Source of the DNA: Smittium culicis
Lineage: Eukaryota > Kickxellomycota > Harpellomycetes > Harpellales > Legeriomycetaceae
Direction: 5' to 3'
Assembly: GCA_001970855.1 (NCBI GenBank)
Contig: LSSN01000523.1
Coordinates: 1-55,738, forward strand
DNA length: 55,738 bases
This document shows, piece by piece, positions 35,772-47,695 of this stretch (position 1 is its first letter; each line of letters starts with the position of its first letter). Below the pieces are notes generated by a model. The model searched no databases. It was not told where the DNA came from and worked only from the letters and a program-made list of their open reading frames with translations. Made by a program: the position numbers and the translations under genes.

Positions 35772-37020
35772 ATGACTAAAAAAAGTATTGATAAAGATCT
35801 CACTGATCCTTCCAAAACATTCAAGGAGTGCATAGTCTTACGCAGAAAGCCGTCTAAGGAATAGGAGAACCCTCCACAAAATGGAGCCCAAAGCAAAGGG
35901 TCTCTCGAAAATCTTTTTGGATCTATGTCTTGAAGTGAGAGTAATGAAAATTGCCATAAAACTAGCAAAATATAAGTTAAAAATTTGAATTATAATGATG
36001 ATCCTGATGATGAGTCTGATTTTTCGGACATAGAAAAGCCGAAAAAAAGTTTCATATGCCTAAACCTGGTAGTTCTTAAGTACTTTACTTTGGCGGGAAT
36101 AACGTTAAATTATTTTTGAGTAATATGACATCTCTGGCTATCAAATCTAGCTTAACCAAGAATCATTTGGCATCTACAATTCCTAGCTACTGTTCTGGCT
36201 CGGTGTTCAAATCTATGAGATATTATTTCGTATACAGATTAAAGGAGTGGGGATCTTTAAAAGAATTCAAAATCGAAACTTATAAAAGCAAAGAAAAAAA
36301 ATTGAAGGTAAAATAATTGGATTACTTGAGTAATAACGTAATTATGATACCGCATTTTTTCTTTTAAATGAATATAAAGTGGTTTCAAACAACCTAATTA
36401 AGAAAAAATTGATAATAGAAGATGTGGTAGTCAGTAAACATAGTAACATAATACCTGGTAATTATACTAAAGCAGGGTTGTTATCTCAAGGAATCCATGC
36501 AGGTTCTCATATGTTTGTTTCGTTAAATGATGGCACTCAATTTGCGAAAAAGGCATTTAGGCTTCATGAAAAAAGTAAAGAATATAATTATAACAGCAAA
36601 ATCAAACAATAATTTTCAGATTTTAAAAGCAAGCCAAGAAACTTGACTTTTGAAAAACACTGTATTTACTGTGATCAGGCATGGTACCTCAAGAACTGAG
36701 TGTAAGAGTCTAACTAGGGATTTAGATAATAAAATAGTTAAATTTGATACTGAAGGAAAAATTTTATTAAATGACGGAACTCTTTTAAAGCTTAATTATT
36801 GCAATGAAGGAATAGAAAATTTGAAAAAAACTGAGCAATCAGTAAATTTAGTTTCTATCAGAAATAATCCTGGTCACGTCTTTGATGAAGGTAGCATTAA
36901 TGATAATCAAAAAGTTGAGATTATTGAAAATTTATCCGAATTCGAGCATAATATTTATATTTCCATAAGAAAACCAGCACAAGAAATGGAAAACGCTATA
37001 AATAAATAAAAACATTTAAA
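35772..37020 (+). pseudogene. Decayed Gag of a Ty3/Gypsy-like retrotransposon
   Basis: Plus-strand pieces in several frames give the order expected of a fungal Gag. An N-terminal MTKKSIDKDL block is followed by an acidic stretch near 35995. A capsid-like core at 36116-36316 reads FLSNMTSLAI, IPSYCSGSVF and RLKEWGSLKE. A zinc-knuckle-like CIYC sits at 36661-36672, with His and Cys codons following in another frame. After it comes GKILLNDGTLLKLN, resembling the post-knuckle segment of fungal Gypsy Gags. The spacing of the knuckle is no longer canonical and stops break every frame, so it is dead. No long terminal repeats were found. The family call rests on motif style. Confidence 0.5.
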
Positions 37021-37051
37021 TTTTGGTCAAGAAAATTTTATTTCGATTTTA

Positions 37052-37172
37052 ATGACTAAATAAAGTATTAAAAAGGAGCTAATTGATTCTTCCAAAAAAT
37101 TTAAAGAGGTTAATGGTTCCAAGGAGAGTATATTTTTTCGCAGAAAGCCGTCTCTGAAACAGAAGAACCCTC

Positions 37173-37179
<7 letters not shown>
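37052..37179 (+). repeat. Diverged direct copy of the Gag N-terminal segment
   Basis: Matches 35772-35880: both begin ATGACTAAA, keep GATCCTTCCAAAA / GATTCTTCCAAAA, and end CGCAGAAAGCCGTCT..AGAACCCTCCACA. It suggests a second decayed Gag copy or a tandem duplication. Confidence 0.7.
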
Positions 37180-37215
<36 letters not shown>

Positions 37216-37216
37216 C
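37174..37216. repeat. (CA)n(TA)n microsatellite
   Basis: A run of CA dinucleotides passes directly into a run of TA dinucleotides. Confidence 0.95.
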
Positions 37217-38132
37217 AAAATATAAACATTGAAGACTAGATACTTACTGTTAAGGCTGGAATTCAAAGTTTTTTTTTTTTATTTTATTTAATATGAATAG
37301 GGAATATCTAAAGAAGGGGAACTAATGACTAATGCGAAACTAAGGAGTAGATAGTAAAAAGATTAAACGACTTGCTTTTACATGTGATGGGAAAGTAGTA
37401 GTTTAAGTATCTTTATAAGATATATAAGATATTTTTAGTGTACTTGTAAAACTTTGGTGTTTATTATGCAGGATTTACTAAGGTCATTTTTGGGTACAAT
37501 GGTCTATGTAAATCCTATGATTGTTATGCACAATGAGGATGTAAGAATCGATTCTTACACTTACAATTAATATTGATAATGATAAATGTAAAATATTTTT
37601 ATTTGAAATAGCAAATAATAAAATAATAAAATAACTTTAATTGATACTTTTAATAGTGCCCGAATTGAAAATATACATACGCGTAGTAGAGTTAGCCTTA
37701 AAATTAGCAATTTAAGAAAAAAAATATTAAAAAAAAACTCTATGTCTGAAAAGACGGATACGATCGAGTATCTAAAAAGATCTATTAAAAAGAAAGAAGA
37801 GATTAAAGCCATCCATACCGATATATACATATAATTCAAACAGATCAGGAATAACAATCTCTAAATCGAGTAAGGAAGGTTCTTCTGTGACTTTTGATAC
37901 AAAGAATCGTTCTCAAAGTTTCGGAGAATTGGAAATTAAAACGAAATAAAAATCATAAATTGAAAAAGAAAAAGAAAACAAAATACAACTCGCATGATTA
38001 ATTTGGTACTGGTACAGAGAAAATCCATAAAATCCCCATGGATGAGGAATAAACACATCATGTATTACTAAATATAAAAAATTCCTAAAAAAAATGAATA
38101 AAAGAGGGAAATGAATAATTAGTTTGTTTTAT
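37217..38132. other. Intergenic, possible further transposon scraps
   Basis: A short plus-strand stretch near 37743 (MSEKTDTIEYLKRSIKKKEE) and another near 37855-37950 look like coding debris, but neither is long enough to name. No intact gene. Confidence 0.35.
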
Positions 38133-38328
38133 TAACTCTTTCCCGTCAAAAAATCTTTAAAAAAACTGATTTAATGATTATTCAGCGATTTAAAAGCAAG
38201 TTTATTACTTGCAGCTAATCTATCATATACTGATAAAAATTGAGTCTCAAAATTAAATTACTATTATTTTATTTAGTTGGCAATATTTGGTAGATCAAAA
38301 ACAACCTAACGCCCGGGAAAAGGGTTAA
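38133..38328. mobile_element. TTAA-flanked MITE (piggyBac-like), copy 4
   Basis: Runs from TTAACTCTTTCCCGTC to CGCCCGGGAAAAGGGTTAA, 196 bp. Internal blocks GGCAATATTTGGTAGATCAAAAA match the other copies with changes. Non-coding. Confidence 0.82.
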
Positions 38329-39736
38329 TGAGATTTAATATAATTGTAAAATGATTAATGTTTGACTAGATATTCAATTTTTAATGAGCTAATTTATTTA
38401 AAATCTGATGAATTTCATTTAGTCGACCAAATAGTATTACCATTAATAGTTTTATTTTCTTTTTGCGCTCAAATTTTTTCAATCTGATAGTCAACTAACC
38501 TTGTTTTTATTTCTTTAAATTTGATGTATATACACTTTTGATTTGGTTTATTGATGATTTGCATAGTTATTATTTTTTTTTAGTAATTTAAGTTCGATAA
38601 GAGGTATAAAACCAAGATTTTGTAGATATTAATTGAAAATAAATCAGTTTAGCTTTGATTATATTATAAAAAGTCCAAGATATACTTTATCGTCATTATC
38701 ATCATATTTTTTTTATTAAGAACGCCAAAGTTCACAAATTAGTTCACGTTTTAGATTTATCTATAAGTTCTCTTACAGAAATTCCACACACTTAAACACA
38801 CACACACAAACAATATACATATTGCTTGAGATAAAATAAAGCAGCGATATAATTTCAAAAAAAAAAAATTTTTTTGGCCAAAATTACAAATTAAAAGTTT
38901 TTTTTTGTTTATTAGTAGGGGATATTTGATGAAAATGGGAAATAAATATAGCATTATATTCAAAACGAGTACTGATTTCCAAAAAAAAAAAAAAACAAAA
39001 AAAAAAACAACAATTTGGAAAAGAGTGGAACATAAAATAATGCTTGGTTTATTATAAAGTATAATTCAAAGTAAGCGGTGTCAAAGTAAAAGAATAAAAA
39101 AAGGATAACATAATAATCATATAAATAATCTTCGAGGGGTAAGGGGGATTGGGAGTGGGAGTGGAGGATAAATCCATAATCAAATTTAAATTTAAATATG
39201 CTAAAGTAAAATCCGTCAATGCGATGAGACTCAACAAATGATACCAACTAATATAATCTAACGAAGAAAAAAAATATATAAAAAACAATGCGAAAATTAA
39301 AAAAATTGCTTACATCATTAATGGCTAATATGATTAATTTAGGTAATTAGAAATTTGATTTTTTTGTAGAGTAATTAAAGAGAGTAAAGGGAGAGGGAAA
39401 TTAATATTGGGTAATTTATTATTAATAAGTTTTAAAGAAAGTGGAGCTACGGTATATAATCTATGAACGTAATGAGGGGGTATTTAACTAGATTGCAGTT
39501 GAGTTAAAAGAATATTTTTTTGCTTTAAAAAAGAAAAAGATTGGGCTGATCATCAGAAAAGAATTGAGGAGGAGTGGGAAGGGAGATAAAGTCAAAATTT
39601 AAGATACAGAATTTGTAAACTAATAGGTGTGGTTGATGAATATTAGCTGAAATAAGAATCAATTAATAGTTAAAAAAAAGCATAGGGGTTGAGCATAAAT
39701 GGAAGAGGGTAGGAGTGATAGAGTATCAATAGATGT
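38329..39736. other. AT-rich intergenic, downstream of the phosphatase gene
   Basis: A-rich tracts (38971-39010) and short spurious frames. The right part should contain the phosphatase 3' end. No gene or RNA recognised. Confidence 0.45.
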
Positions 39737-41362
39737 TTATGCTCTTTTATATTTCAACGATAGTACAGCAGATACATCATCTACTTTAGCAAGGTCGATA
39801 AGGAATGGAGTCATGTCAGCAAGCTCTGTATCATGTAAATCGCTGAACCATGAGGTGATAGGGATAGCGTTTTGAGGTTGGAATGCATAGCTTGCGGGGG
39901 AATTATCAATTATGATAGTGCTTTCTAAAGGTCGGCCTAACCGAGACAGATCTTTAACATAATTCATATTGTAAAGGTTGCAAGATTCGCGGAAAAGTCT
40001 GTGTGTTATTAAACCTGATTTATCTAGTAAATCGAGTACAGGATCAGCGTACATCGACAGGCTTGCTGTAAATACAACTAGCTCATAATATTTGCTTGTT
40101 TCAAGTAAGAATTTGTCTACACCAGGTCGTTTAGCAACATATACACTGTGTTCTTGACCATAAAGAATAACAGGTACAATAAAATCGGGGTTTTCTATTG
40201 GCTGTTAATTAAGAGATGAAAAAAATTAGAAAAAATTGAGCTTTATATTTTTAGAGGAAGGGGAGGGGAGGGTAAATTAATCGTATAATAGTATGTATTT
40301 TACCAAATTTTTTTATAAAATATTAAATAGTATTATAAAAAAAGGGAAGGAGCTTACACGAAAAGAGCTATGAACGAGCGTTTCGTCCAAATCTAAGACG
40401 AGGCATTTTCGTCCCCAATGTTCAGTTAGGATAGGTTCAAGTAAGAAATGTTGAGATACGTGGGTAACTAGCCTTTCTGAAGATTCTGAAGCGATATTAT
40501 CAGTAGGCGAGGCGATCTCTGAACGTAGATTTTCATCTGTTTTTTGAGTCGAAGTTTCAGAGACACTAGTAATCGGGCTATTAAAGTCGTTGAGAGGGGA
40601 TACAGAATTTAGAATTGTGGATTTGTTGAGTGCAGATAGATAAAAAGAGTCCGGTCCAGCGTTTAAAATTTCGTCTTCCTGCTTTTGGAAAGATGCGCCT
40701 ATGTCCAAATCAAGCTTAGGAGCACTCCTGTTTATAAAAACATAGCTATCGTTTTTTACATCGGAGTCTTCAGAAACATCCTCGTCTATTGAAGGAGAAA
40801 CTGAGTGAATAATATCCAAAGGTATATTAATAGATTTTGAAGGGGCTAATTCCTTTGTTGGTGTTAGCATGTTTGTACTTGTACTTTTTTTTAAAGATAG
40901 TTTTGGAGGGGTTTTGTTTGAGTTGCTAGAATTTTTTTCTGAGGGATCGGAATTAGACAGTTTTGTGTTTTGAGTGGTAGTAGGGTCAGAAGAATTAAGC
41001 AGTGGAGTTTGTTCAGCTTTAAGTGAAGAATCTGAAGAATTTCCATTTTCTAGTAAATGTATTGAATTATCATTGAAGTTTTGGTTGTTGGAGTTTTGAG
41101 AAATTTTACTTGATCGTCGAACAAGAGTATTTGATCGATTTGCATCAAAATTTTCATTATTAGGGGAATCGCTCAGCGAAGAGGAACTAACACAACAAAA
41201 GAAGTTTTCAGAAACACATTTTGCGATTTTAGCTAGTTTCCGTCGAAAGGAGGAAATTCGTTTTTTATTTTTGGGTCTATTGTTGTTTATTGTGGTTGGG
41301 TTTTGGCTGGAATTGACTAAAGGAGCTTTTTCGCTGCCTTTGTTTATATTTGAGGGCTCCAT
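39737..41362 (-). CDS. SCP/Psr-type HAD phosphatase (FCP1-like)
   Basis: Two exons, 41362-40358 and 40201-39737, 489 residues; the donor GTAAGC and acceptor AACAG keep phase 0. The C-terminal ~165 residues form the CTD-type protein serine phosphatase domain. CLVLDLDETLVHSS carries the DxDxT nucleophile motif (324-328), followed by VFTASLSMYADPV, RLFRESC, YVKDLSRLGR and the IIIDNSPASY acid motif. The N-terminal 310 residues are Ser/Asn-rich and look disordered. They include a basic patch (KNKKRISSFRRK) and then a FFCCVSS cluster (Cys 56-57) that resembles the palmitoylation site of yeast Psr1/Psr2, so plasma-membrane attachment is plausible. Known family members dephosphorylate stress-response or polymerase CTD targets; the substrate here cannot be told. 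Start is the first Met of the open frame. Confidence 0.92.
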
Positions 41363-42091
41363 AAGAGAGATTTATCGTAAATTTTTGGTGGGATAGGGGG
41401 TTATGTGGGCCGATATTATGTAAATTTTAGTATTTAGCAGAGAATCAGAAGCATAGATTAAAGGGTGATACACAGGACTAAAAATTGCAGGCATTAATAT
41501 AGGAGAGGAATGATAAGTATATGCTTGGAGGTGGTGTGATGAGTGATATAGAAGATGTTTGTAGAAAAGAGAAGATTAGTGTAAACAGAGAAGGGGATAA
41601 GCTAAAAAGGGAAAAGTAAATATTTAAAGAGGTGTTAGGTGGATAAAGGAGAAAACAGAGCTATGGCTAACAGATAGTAAATCCTGAAGGGTATATAGAG
41701 GGATGTAGCCGCAACGCTTATAGAGAAGTAAAATCGAGGCAAGAAATAAAAGTATATGTATAAAGCAAATAAAGAAAAATAGCAGGGATTGGTTTTGGAG
41801 GTAGGTAAAAAACAGGATATTAAGTATATAGATAATAATAGTAGCAGAGTATATTTCGGGGGAAAATTATAGAGCGAAGTTTAAGGGGACTGCGGGAGTT
41901 GTAAAGTGTAAAAAGGGACAAGTTACTCAAATTTAAAAGAGAAAAGTTAAATTGCTTCGATTGTTAGGTTTAGCAAAAAAAAAAAAACTACACAAACATT
42001 TCCAACAGCAAGTAGAAATTGCAATCGGGCTACCAGTAAGCGAATTTCAGTTTGAATTAATTGAGCAAAAGTATTATATAAATTTTGGATT
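41363..42091 (-). promoter_or_regulatory. Pyrimidine-rich upstream region of the phosphatase gene
   Basis: On the coding (minus) strand the 500 bases upstream of the start are strongly C/T-rich with scattered A, the same style as the chitin synthase promoter. No discrete TATA box was identified. Confidence 0.45.
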
Positions 42092-42227
42092 AAGGAATAT
42101 GAATAGTTTTTCTATAATTTTTTTTAAGTAGTATGAATAGTTTATGTATAATTTTCGACAAAGAATACGATTAGTTTATCTATAATTTTCATCAAGGAGT
42201 ATGAAAAGCTTACCTAAAAACTGAAAT
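42092..42227. repeat. 34-bp imperfect tandem repeat, four units
   Basis: Units start at 42092, 42126, 42160 and 42194, exactly 34 bp apart, around the pattern AAgGAgTATGAaTAGTTTat then TATAATTTTc. The last unit is the most diverged. Confidence 0.85.
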
Positions 42228-42859
42228 ATAGCGTCATTGAGATTAATGTGGCAAAATTTAAAGCGACATTATGAGGAGGTTAGCCAATATACAGAAGCAG
42301 CGGCAATATGTTGGACATTTCGCTTGACACCTCAAATTAGTACTGCGACTCATTATCTTGCACTATAAATGCTCATGTTTTAGCGCTAATTATCGCTTTT
42401 TTGCTCTGTTGATTGCGCAAAATATTGCGTTTCTTCGTTTTCTGCGCTAATTGTGTGGGCTTTTGATATTCGCAGTTTCCATACTGATTCTGGCGATTCT
42501 TATTAACCTAATTTATGACTGGAATCAATCAGCGTCTGCATTGTCTTTGTTTTGATTTCAGTTTTTTTTCATAGGCTTCTTTGTTTTGATTTCAGCTCAC
42601 TTTCCATAGGTTTCTTTGTTTTGTTTTCGTACATATACGCTAAAATTTCTAATTTCGATAATTCTATATCCAATAAATTGATCGATTTACATAATATCCA
42701 GTTGATTGTCGATACATTTTACTAATTGTGCTAATCCTATTTTCCTGAGGTGAGCATTTTTATATAATCAGTATCTTCTGCACAAATAATCTCAGTGATT
42801 CGCTTTCAAAGAGTATAGGCGACTATTTCTCAAATTCCACAAATAGCGGTTGTTTTTTT
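42228..42859. other. Intergenic stretch with imperfect short repeats
   Basis: Around 42545-42630 a phrase like TTCTTTGTTTTGATTTCAG recurs two to three times imperfectly. No gene or RNA recognised elsewhere. Confidence 0.5.
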
Positions 42860-42989
42860 CCCTTTCAATCTCTAATAAGAAGTCATAAATTGCTTAATCC
42901 TTATCCCTTTCAATCTCTAATAAGAAGTCATAAATTGCTTAATCCTTATCCCTTTCAATCTCTAATAAGAAGTCATAAATTGCTTAATC
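42860..42989. repeat. 45-bp minisatellite, 2.9 perfect copies
   Basis: Units begin CCCTTTCAATCTCTAATAAG at 42860, 42905 and 42950. The copies are identical where they overlap, so the array is young or maintained. Confidence 0.95.
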
Positions 42990-43350
42990 TTGGTCCCGTC
43001 CGGCACACTTATTAAAAACCGTCAGCCATGAGAGCTGTCCTTAAATCCTCATTTGTCGGGCAATGCTTGTTCTCTATGTACGTAAATTTATTAAGCAAAA
43101 AATATCATACAATATCTCCTAAAAGGCTTATTTAAAAAAGTCGCTTAGGGCCTATTTGCGCATAAAACCCAAATATTTTCTCAATAGTACAAAGAAAATC
43201 AGCCTCCCAATAAAAAAAACCCCCCATCTTTTTCTATTTTTGCCTATCTATCTGGCCCCCAATAATCAAACTCCGCCCAGATATTGCATTTTTCTTTGAG
43301 ATTGATTTTTTTTTTTTGAATATAGAGCATATCTTTAGCAAATCTATTAT
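42990..43350. other. Intergenic stretch, nothing recognised
   Basis: Slightly more C-rich than surrounding sequence but without a supported frame or repeat. Confidence 0.4.
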
Positions 43351-43548
43351 TTAACCCTTTCCCGTCCAACACTCTATAATAATCAAATTAATAATGATTC
43401 GCTTATAATTTATAATTAAAATTGTTATTTGCCGTTATTATACAATAAGCCAACTATTCATAAGGCCTCTGAGTTAAATTATTATTAATGAATCTAATTT
43501 GCAAGATTTGGTACATCAAAAATGGTCTACCGCCCGTGAAATGGTTAA
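43351..43548. mobile_element. TTAA-flanked MITE (piggyBac-like), copy 5
   Basis: Runs from TTAACCCTTTCCCGTCCA to CGCCCGTGAAATGGTTAA, 198 bp. Nearly collinear with copy 6 only 375 bp away in the same orientation. Confidence 0.87.
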
Positions 43549-43922
43549 AGCTCGATACACCAAGATCAAAATTGGCTAAGCATGTATAGATACGCCTGAA
43601 TACAATCAGCCCACTTTTACACCATGAATAATTGGCTAGAATTTCTTACAGGGAAAAAAAGTCTTCAGCATCGAGAATTTTTACCACCTCAAAATGTATT
43701 TGGGATATTCTTAGAGGAAGCGGAGCTAATTTACTTTAAAATTCTATTTGCTAATATGAATTAGGCTAAAATATTGGTTGTATAATTCAATGCACTCGAA
43801 GATAAATTCTAGTAAGATTTAATAATAAAAGTAATACTAAAAGTAGGAAAAATTTAATAGGATAAGTTCTGCTCCTCGAAATTATCACCCAAATATAAGA
43901 TTGGATCTGTACTATAATTGCT

Positions 43923-44120
43923 TTAACCCTTTCCTGTCCAGAACTCTATAAAAAAAATCAATTTAATGATTCGTTTATGATTAATAATTAAATTTGTTAT
44001 TTGCTGTTATTTTACAATAAACCAACTATTCATAAGGTCCCTGAATTAAATTATTATTAATGAATACAATTTGCTAGATCTGGTAGATCAAAAATAGTCT
44101 GCCACCCATGAATGGGTTAA
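43923..44120. mobile_element. TTAA-flanked MITE (piggyBac-like), copy 6
   Basis: Runs from TTAACCCTTTCCTGTCCA to CACCCATGAATGGGTTAA, 198 bp. The interior shares CCAACTATTCATAAGG and GGTAGATCAAAAATAGTCTG with copy 5. Confidence 0.87.
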
Positions 44121-44542
44121 TCTATTTAACCCAAGTTCTTATACCCACTCGTTAATTATCTTTTATGTAACATAAGCACCCGTTCAATATTGTTAGTTAA
44201 TTAAAATAACTTGATGCTTTTTCAAAAACGCAATCAGAGGTAACATATTTAATATCGATTATAATCGAATTGAGTCGTTTGGCATAATTAACTAAAAATG
44301 CCATATACCCCGAAAAAATTATGTTTTTATTAGCGCATCGCAGAAAATGAACAGATTGTAATTTTGTTGATTGTTGTTGCTATAGTTACAAATAATTAAT
44401 CCAGACTGGTCAATAGTTGTATCAATTACCCTTATAAAACTAACAGTCACGTATTTCTACATATTATTTCTCGAGACCGAAATGTCTCAGTCAAAATCTA
44501 GACATTTTTTTTTCTGGATAAAAATATCTTATTCAACTATCT

Positions 44543-45134
44543 CCCCCCCCCCCCCCCCCCCCCCCNNNNNNNNNNNNNNNNNNNNNNNNNNNNNNNNNNN
44601 NNNNNNNNNNNNNNNNNNNNNNNNNNNNNNNNNNNNNNNNNNNNNNNNNNNNNNNNNNNNNNNNNNNNNNNNNNNNNNNNNNNNNNNNNNNNNNNNNNNN
44701 NNNNNNNNNNNNNNNNNNNNNNNNNNNNNNNNNNNNNNNNNNNNNNNNNNNNNNNNNNNNNNNNNNNNNNNNNNNNNNNNNNNNNNNNNNNNNNNNNNNN
44801 NNNNNNNNNNNNNNNNNNNNNNNNNNNNNNNNNNNNNNNNNNNNNNNNNNNNNNNNNNNNNNNNNNNNNNNNNNNNNNNNNNNNNNNNNNNNNNNNNNNN
44901 NNNNNNNNNNNNNNNNNNNNNNNNNNNNNNNNNNNNNNNNNNNNNNNNNNNNNNNNNNNNNNNNNNNNNNNNNNNNNNNNNNNNNNNNNNNNNNNNNNNN
45001 NNNNNNNNNNNNNNNNNNNNNNNNNNNNNNNNNNNNNNNNNNNNNNNNNNNNNNNNNNNNNNNNNNNNNNNNNNNNNNNNNNNNNNNNNNNNNNNNNNNN
45101 NNNNNNNNNNNNNNNNNNNNNCCCCCCCCCCCCC
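44543..45134. other. Poly-C bounded assembly gap
   Basis: A run of 23 C precedes 556 N (44566-45121) and a run of 13 C follows. Frames drawn across it are artefacts of the N run. It is either a real long homopolymer that broke the assembly or a sequencing artefact. Confidence 0.9.
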
Positions 45135-47695
45135 GCCAGCATTTGAACCCCCGGATAATTAGGCTCCAACTGAATCCTTACAGTATTTTATCTTTGTGCC
45201 CAAAAAAAATTTTTTTTATTGCTTTAAACTAATAATTGCCCCAATAAACACTCATGCACCGGAAAGTAGAACTTTTTCTAATTTAAAATCCCTGCTCACT
45301 AGCTTTGTATTTATTTTCAATCCCTTATAGAAAATATTGTTGAATAAGCAATTTGTCACTGCCAATAGTTTTACCCAGTTCAAATTATCAAATAAATTAG
45401 CATGTAGAATGTCCATACTCCTCAAAAGAGCCCAGCATAATCTTTTATTCTTTTTAACTATTATAAAAAGTCACTCTATAAAAAAAATATGGATTCAAGC
45501 TAAAAAGAAAAGTAGACCGAATTTCAAAGGAGAAGCATGTATTGACTATTTTTTTATCAAGACACGCAGATTACTATAATTTAATCAATGTAAAGCTAAT
45601 TGAATGTTAACTGTTAATCCCATTTAAACTCACACTCGCATCAAATTAGTCAGTTTCTTTAGTTAATGCAATGCAAATTATTATAGAATTTGACTGGCTG
45701 ATAGTTAGTATGGAAATTTAAAATTGGAATTTCCAATCTGCATATAACTTTATTAAGTATTAATTATAAATTCGCCGCTGATTATAACTTGTTCGAAAAA
45801 CTAAATTTTATTTATTTTTCTAAAGCGCCTAAAACACTTTTCTGTTAAAATTTGTTATTTTTATAATTTCTAAATTAATTATAATAAATTCGACCAGGAA
45901 ATAATTAACAAAATGTATTAAAGAGGAATATCTGATATCTATACTTGTCTGAAATTATCATGTAAAATAGCTTAGGGGGAAAAAAATACAAGAAACTAAT
46001 TGCGTTAGAATCTCGAATACATAAACGCGCGTCTGTTAGTTTCGCTAATATAATTCGCTCAAGCAATTCCCGATATTCCATTTATTTAAAATTGCTTAGT
46101 CCTTCTCATTTTTTACTTGCTATAACGTGTAATTTTACGCAACTATCTGAACCAGATATCTTTTTACAATGATTATATATTTAATATATAGTGAGCGCTA
46201 TTTCATGCAAAGTATCAATTTAAAAAAGTCTATCGTTCTAGTAGCCCAGGTAAAATATCAAGTTTTATATCTCACTGCAAGTATTGTCACAATTTTCACC
46301 GATATCGATATTTCGAAATACCTTTCTTTTATAGAGTTCAATCCATAATTTTATTATCAAGTTTAAAAAAAAAAAAGAATCATCATGTCGCTTTAATCTA
46401 ATTTGTTAAAAATATACTCGTTTATTCGCATTTAAAGAAAAAAAATGCCAAGGATTCGCTCATACAACCTCATTAAAATAATATTGTGATTATATATCTA
46501 ATCAAGGCTTATAAAAAGATCCATTGGAGTTATTGGCACACAAGGATACCTTTAAGTACCTTTTAATTGCAAACGAAATTTATTTAAGAATGAATAAAAA
46601 AAGAGCAAAATTGCTTTTTAGTATTTTTTAAAATAAAACAGTATAAACCAATGCTTAACTCCACTCTTGTTCATATGTCATTTTTTAGCATACAAATGAA
46701 AGCATGGATTACAGTTGCTACATGTGTTTGTATCAACGAGTTTTTTGAACTTGAATTTATACTAAAGAAATTTCTTACTATTGTCCTCAAATAACTAAAT
46801 GCCATTTTTCAAGACAAATTATACAAATTTTGCTTTTTGCATATTTCTAGTGGCAGATTTCCCCTCACTTTATTTTAAAAAAAGGAAAGATTTAGCCTAA
46901 AACTTGCTTATGTTCAGATGCATAATATATTCAAAGTAAAATAAATTTATCCGAAATGTTTACCCAGCTTTTACGTGGTAATCAAACTTTACAATTTAGC
47001 TTTAATATAAGTTTTAGTGTAGTGGCATTTAATTAGCAAAATTTTAAACACAATGACAAATGCTTTTTTTTGGATATGAGGATAGCAAATTCCAAAATGA
47101 TATAGTGCCGCTGCACCTTTTATTTAAACGACAAGTAAAATATAACCACTACACATTGCTAATAACTGGACTAGTAACTAACCAAAAAAAATTTCATTCA
47201 AGTATTTTTTATGAAATGCCTAAATTTTTTGGAAAGTGTTTCAAATCCTACTTATTCTCCCCCATTGTATATTGGGAGTGCATTTATATTAATATACATC
47301 TAGAAATTAAAAAAAAAAAAAAAATAAGCCACGAAGTGGTAGATAAAAACCGCTGAATATAACTTATTTTCGCGCCTTTATGCTGTACTCTTACCTTCTC
47401 AGATTAACTTTTAAAAGAAAAATAATCTGATTGGTATTTGCAAACTACAGGCATATTTAATAAAATCAAGAAAAAAGATTTTTTCAAATGTTTATTAAAT
47501 AAAAAATCATCACAATAAATGAGTAAAACATCAAACACTTTGACATTTTTTATTATTTTTTATTTAACTAATTATCATAAAATTATTATATGGCAAAAAT
47601 TCGATAAATTATGATCCAGGGTATGGAGGAGATTGAATCATAAATTCTTTCATTATGAAAACATAGCGATTTTATTGAAAGAAAAAAAAAAGCAC
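45135..47695. other. Intergenic desert, 2.6 kb
   Basis: AT-rich, with poly-A tracts near 46365 and 47310. Two frames of 80-98 codons (45337, 47060) have no family resemblance and biased composition, so they were not called as genes. Confidence 0.45.

Noticed and set aside
44482..45169. Frames of about 210-226 codons on both strands
   Set aside because: They consist of N codons and poly-C/poly-G, not protein-coding sequence.
45120..45170. tRNA T-arm-like GGTTCAAAT on the minus strand beside the poly-C gap
   Set aside because: The flanking bases do not form a T stem and no other arm of a tRNA can be folded; the poly-C run makes the resemblance accidental.
47060..47356. 98-codon plus-strand frame in the desert before DDX11
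   Set aside because: Ends in a poly-Lys run from a poly-A tract, with no motif and no splice or promoter support.
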